DNA of 64,000 bases from JAFGHJ01 sp964525555. Its GTDB lineage: Bacteria; Hydrothermota; UBA3072. A program made the translations under genes and the position numbers. The notes below the pieces were generated by a model. It did not search any database. It saw only the letters and a program-made list of their open reading frames with translations, and was not told the origin of the DNA. Shown in pieces: positions 61,825 to 64,000 of the stretch. The stretch covers positions 186,001-250,000 of the forward strand of contig CAZGHN010000003.1 of NCBI GenBank assembly GCA_964525555.1, given 5' to 3'. Position 1 is the first letter of the stretch. Each line of letters starts with the position of its first letter.

Positions 61825-62889
61825 ATGAAAAAAGTACATCTCCTTGCCATGTTAAAAAAAGAATTCGCTCAAATAAGAAGAGATCGGAGATTGTTTCCTT
61901 TGATAATTTTTGCGCCGGTCATTCAGCTTTTTCTCTTTGGCTACGCAGTCAGTCTTGACATAAAGGAAATTCCCATAGCAATTATGAAAGAAAAACAGGA
62001 CAGTTACTCTGATGAAATATTACTTTCTCTTGTGTCCAGCAATTATTTTGTCATAAAAGAAAATGTTCACAGCATTTATGAAGTTGAAAATGCAATCCTG
62101 CGCGGCAGAGTTAAAGCGGGACTTATTTTGAGAGAAAACGAGACAAACATTGTTATTGACGGCTCCGATAATAATACCGCTGAATTGATTGAAGGATATT
62201 TCGAAAAGATACTTGCAGAAAAAAATAATGCTTCGATAACGACTCCGGTAATTGTGCCGGCGTTCAGAGTCCTTTTTAATCCTGAATTAAAAACTGTGAA
62301 TTTTATGGTTCCCGGCGTTACCGGACTTGTTTTGCTAATAATTACAATGGTTCTTGCGTCTGCCATATTAGTAAAAGAAAAAGAAACTGGTACTATTGAG
62401 CATATATTTGTTACACCTATTTCATCTTCGGAAGTAATATTGGGCAAGCTACTGCCTTTTATGATAATAGGATTTTTTGACCTTTTTCTGGTGGTCGCGG
62501 CAGGTATTTTTATTTTTAAAACGCCTTTTAAGGGAAATTTAGGATTTCTTATTTTTACGACTTTCCCTTTTATATTAACTACTCTTTCACTAGGGATTTT
62601 TGTATCAATAACTTCAAGAACCCAGCAGCAAGCAGTTATGACAGCGTTTATGGTAATGCTTCCGAACCTTATTCTTTCGGGCTTTATGTTTCCTATCGAA
62701 AATATGCCGGTTTTAATACAGAAATTGACTTATATCGTACCTGTTAAGTATTATATTATAATTTTAAGAAGTATATTTCTAAAAGGAGTGGGCTTAAAAA
62801 TTCTCTGGAAGGAAACACTTATTCTTTTTATCTTTGGTTTTACTTTTTTGTTCCTTAGTATATCAGCTTTTAAGAAGAAACTTTCATAA
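61825..62889 (+). CDS. ABC-2 type permease 2
   Basis: 354 residues, same topology as permease 1: N-terminal helix with VIQLFLFGYAVSLDIKEIPI, extracytoplasmic domain, then five helices with VKEKETGTIEHIFVTPIS and LSGFMFPIENMPVLIQ. Begins 1 nt after permease 1. Last gene of the exporter operon; the downstream neighbour is convergent. Confidence 0.95.
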   Translation: MKKVHLLAMLKKEFAQIRRDRRLFPLIIFAPVIQLFLFGYAVSLDIKEIPIAIMKEKQDSYSDEILLSLVSSNYFVIKENVHSIYEVENAILRGRVKAGLILRENETNIVIDGSDNNTAELIEGYFEKILAEKNNASITTPVIVPAFRVLFNPELKTVNFMVPGVTGLVLLIITMVLASAILVKEKETGTIEHIFVTPISSSEVILGKLLPFMIIGFFDLFLVVAAGIFIFKTPFKGNLGFLIFTTFPFILTTLSLGIFVSITSRTQQQAVMTAFMVMLPNLILSGFMFPIENMPVLIQKLTYIVPVKYYIIILRSIFLKGVGLKILWKETLILFIFGFTFLFLSISAFKKKLS

Positions 62890-62951
62890 AACTTTTTTAT
62901 GCTTTACCTAGTATCTTAATTAGATTAATTATTCTGGATATTCGAGGGATG

Positions 62952-63950
62952 TTATTGTATAGAAAGATTTATAATCGTTCCATTTTCTCCGACTGCCCAA
63001 CAATTATTATTTACAAGAAAAATATCATTAATTAAACATGCTACCGAATCTTTGGTTTCTAAGGTCTGCCCACCATTTTCGGTAATTAGAAATATACTTC
63101 TACTTGAGCTATTTAAAGGATTATATCCATAAACGACGGCAATGCCGTCGTTTATATCCAAGAACTTTACTGTAATAAAGGTCCATCCCAAATATTCTCT
63201 GGGCATAGCGTCATAACAGATCCACGTATTTCCACCATCTTCGGTTTTATAAAATATGCCATCGCCGAACATACTGGCTACCCAGCCAATATTCTCATCT
63301 AAGAAATAGGTGCCAAATAAATGAATTCCATCAGTCACTTTTTCCGGTAGATTTTCTTCTATCGACATCAATGAATCACCCCCATCAAGTGTTTTTTTTA
63401 CAAATCTTGTTCCTGAAATCCATCCCGTATCGGGACTGAAAAAATAAAATTCATTTACGTTATTTCCATGAGAAAATACGGTATTCCAGGTTTGACCGCC
63501 ATTGATGGTTTTTCGGATCCGTCCTCCAAAATCTCCATCGTTTTCTATTATCCATCCGACGGATTCATTAAAAAATTTAATCTGCCTAATTTCGTATAAT
63601 CCGTTGTATTGAATTTTTTGCCAGGTGTTCCCTCCGTTCGATGTTTTTAGAAGTACACTTGCCGAAGTTCCGTCATAACCTCCAATCCAGCCAACATTAT
63701 TGTCAAGAAAAAAAACGGAGTATAGCATAATTGTTGGGTCGCAATTTTTGGATTCCCAATTTGTACCGCTGTTGGTTGTTTTTAAAACCGTTCCGGAATC
63801 CCCTACAACCCAGCCAATATTATCACTTAAAAAAAATAATGAATTTAAGTTATTATCGGAAGTATCCGTTCCCGTAGGACTATTCTTACAACCAATGTTA
63901 AGAAGTAAAGGAAAACCTAGCGCTAAACTTAATAAAATTCTTTTGCCCAT
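62952..63950 (-). CDS. YCF48-like beta-propeller lipoprotein
   Basis: 332 residues. Lipoprotein signal ending in LNIGC (Cys21). The rest is repeated blades of the photosystem II assembly factor Ycf48/BNR type: NIGWVVGDSGTVLKTTNSGT with NW, then VGWIGGYDG, ISVG-like VGWIIENDG, TGWISGT, IGWVASMFG, and a final CWAVGENGTI. In non-photosynthetic bacteria such proteins are surface or periplasmic propellers of unknown partner. AAGGAGG lies 7 nt upstream. Confidence 0.88.
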   Translation of the reverse strand: MGKRILLSLALGFPLLLNIGCKNSPTGTDTSDNNLNSLFFLSDNIGWVVGDSGTVLKTTNSGTNWESKNCDPTIMLYSVFFLDNNVGWIGGYDGTSASVLLKTSNGGNTWQKIQYNGLYEIRQIKFFNESVGWIIENDGDFGGRIRKTINGGQTWNTVFSHGNNVNEFYFFSPDTGWISGTRFVKKTLDGGDSLMSIEENLPEKVTDGIHLFGTYFLDENIGWVASMFGDGIFYKTEDGGNTWICYDAMPREYLGWTFITVKFLDINDGIAVVYGYNPLNSSSRSIFLITENGGQTLETKDSVACLINDIFLVNNNCWAVGENGTIINLSIQ

Positions 63951-64000
63951 ATTGGCCTCCTTATATTTTTATTTAGATAAGTGTCAGAAATAAGAATTGA

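Noticed and set aside
1..64000. tRNA genes
   Set aside because: I scanned for T-arm consensus (GTTCRAATC) in gaps and saw none; a tRNAscan-SE run would be decisive.

Overview
The window is one dense, AT-rich bacterial segment of about 45 protein genes. It holds no phage, insertion sequence or CRISPR array. The content points to a diderm, anaerobe-like bacterium of an FCB-type candidate lineage (WOR-3/Stahlbacteria-like, by inference only). Evidence for this is a TonB-dependent receptor, PorV/FadL-type barrels, Lgt and lipoproteins, a gingipain-family protease with a FlgD-like C-terminal sorting domain, RnfB, and the non-mevalonate isoprenoid genes dxr, ispF and uppS. No 16S or protein phylogeny was possible here.

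Layout: 1-9.5 kb has the end of nadK, recN, a secreted protein with foreign-looking arginine codons, a GT-C glycosyltransferase and carAB behind a leader ORF that crosses a terminator-like hairpin. 9.6-12.5 kb has a CPBP protease-padR-HAAS operon with a clear promoter/operator, then a small membrane protein. 12.7-15.75 kb has a stand-alone 5S rRNA gene and a B12 uptake locus (cobalamin riboswitch, ECF S component, BtuB-like receptor). 15.8-23.4 kb is the conserved rplM-rpsI-rpsB-tsf-pyrH-frr-uppS-cdsA-dxr-rseP cluster. 23.6-26.1 kb has a ComFB-like gene, a nitrilase-fold amidase, RNase P RNA, an unexplained foldback element and a conserved unknown. 26.3-35 kb has an active and a catalytically dead transglutaminase pair, lgt, a solitary rnfB, a GAF/HD-GYP protein and a membrane protein. 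35.5-51.3 kb has an ispF-TPR-barrel operon, two tandem barrel paralogues, uvrC, a giant barrel, a GlmU-like protein, a Spo0B/ChpT-like protein, a REC/HD-GYP regulator and an MBL hydrolase. 51.5-64 kb has an exported SagB-like nitroreductase, the 1795-residue gingipain-like protease, YjbQ, a TIM-barrel protein, a HlyD/ABC/ABC-2 exporter operon and a YCF48-like lipoprotein.

Three genome-wide signals stand out. (1) At least ten genes have a sigma70-type promoter (TTGACA, 16-17 bp, TATNNT-like) ending only 5-9 nt before the ATG, with no Shine-Dalgarno, so leaderless mRNAs look common. Another set has a long leader plus a strong Shine-Dalgarno. (2) Three genes lack any canonical start where one is needed; AUA or AUU sits there instead, in two cases right after an excellent Shine-Dalgarno. 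(3) Nearly every intergenic gap carries short, phrase-like, internally duplicated repeats (for example CTGCGTTAATCTGCGTCC and TTTGTGTCTTTGTGCC) in compound arrays and both orientations.

Protein functions are assigned by family resemblance read by eye. Promoters, operators and start choices are inferences from sequence and spacing.
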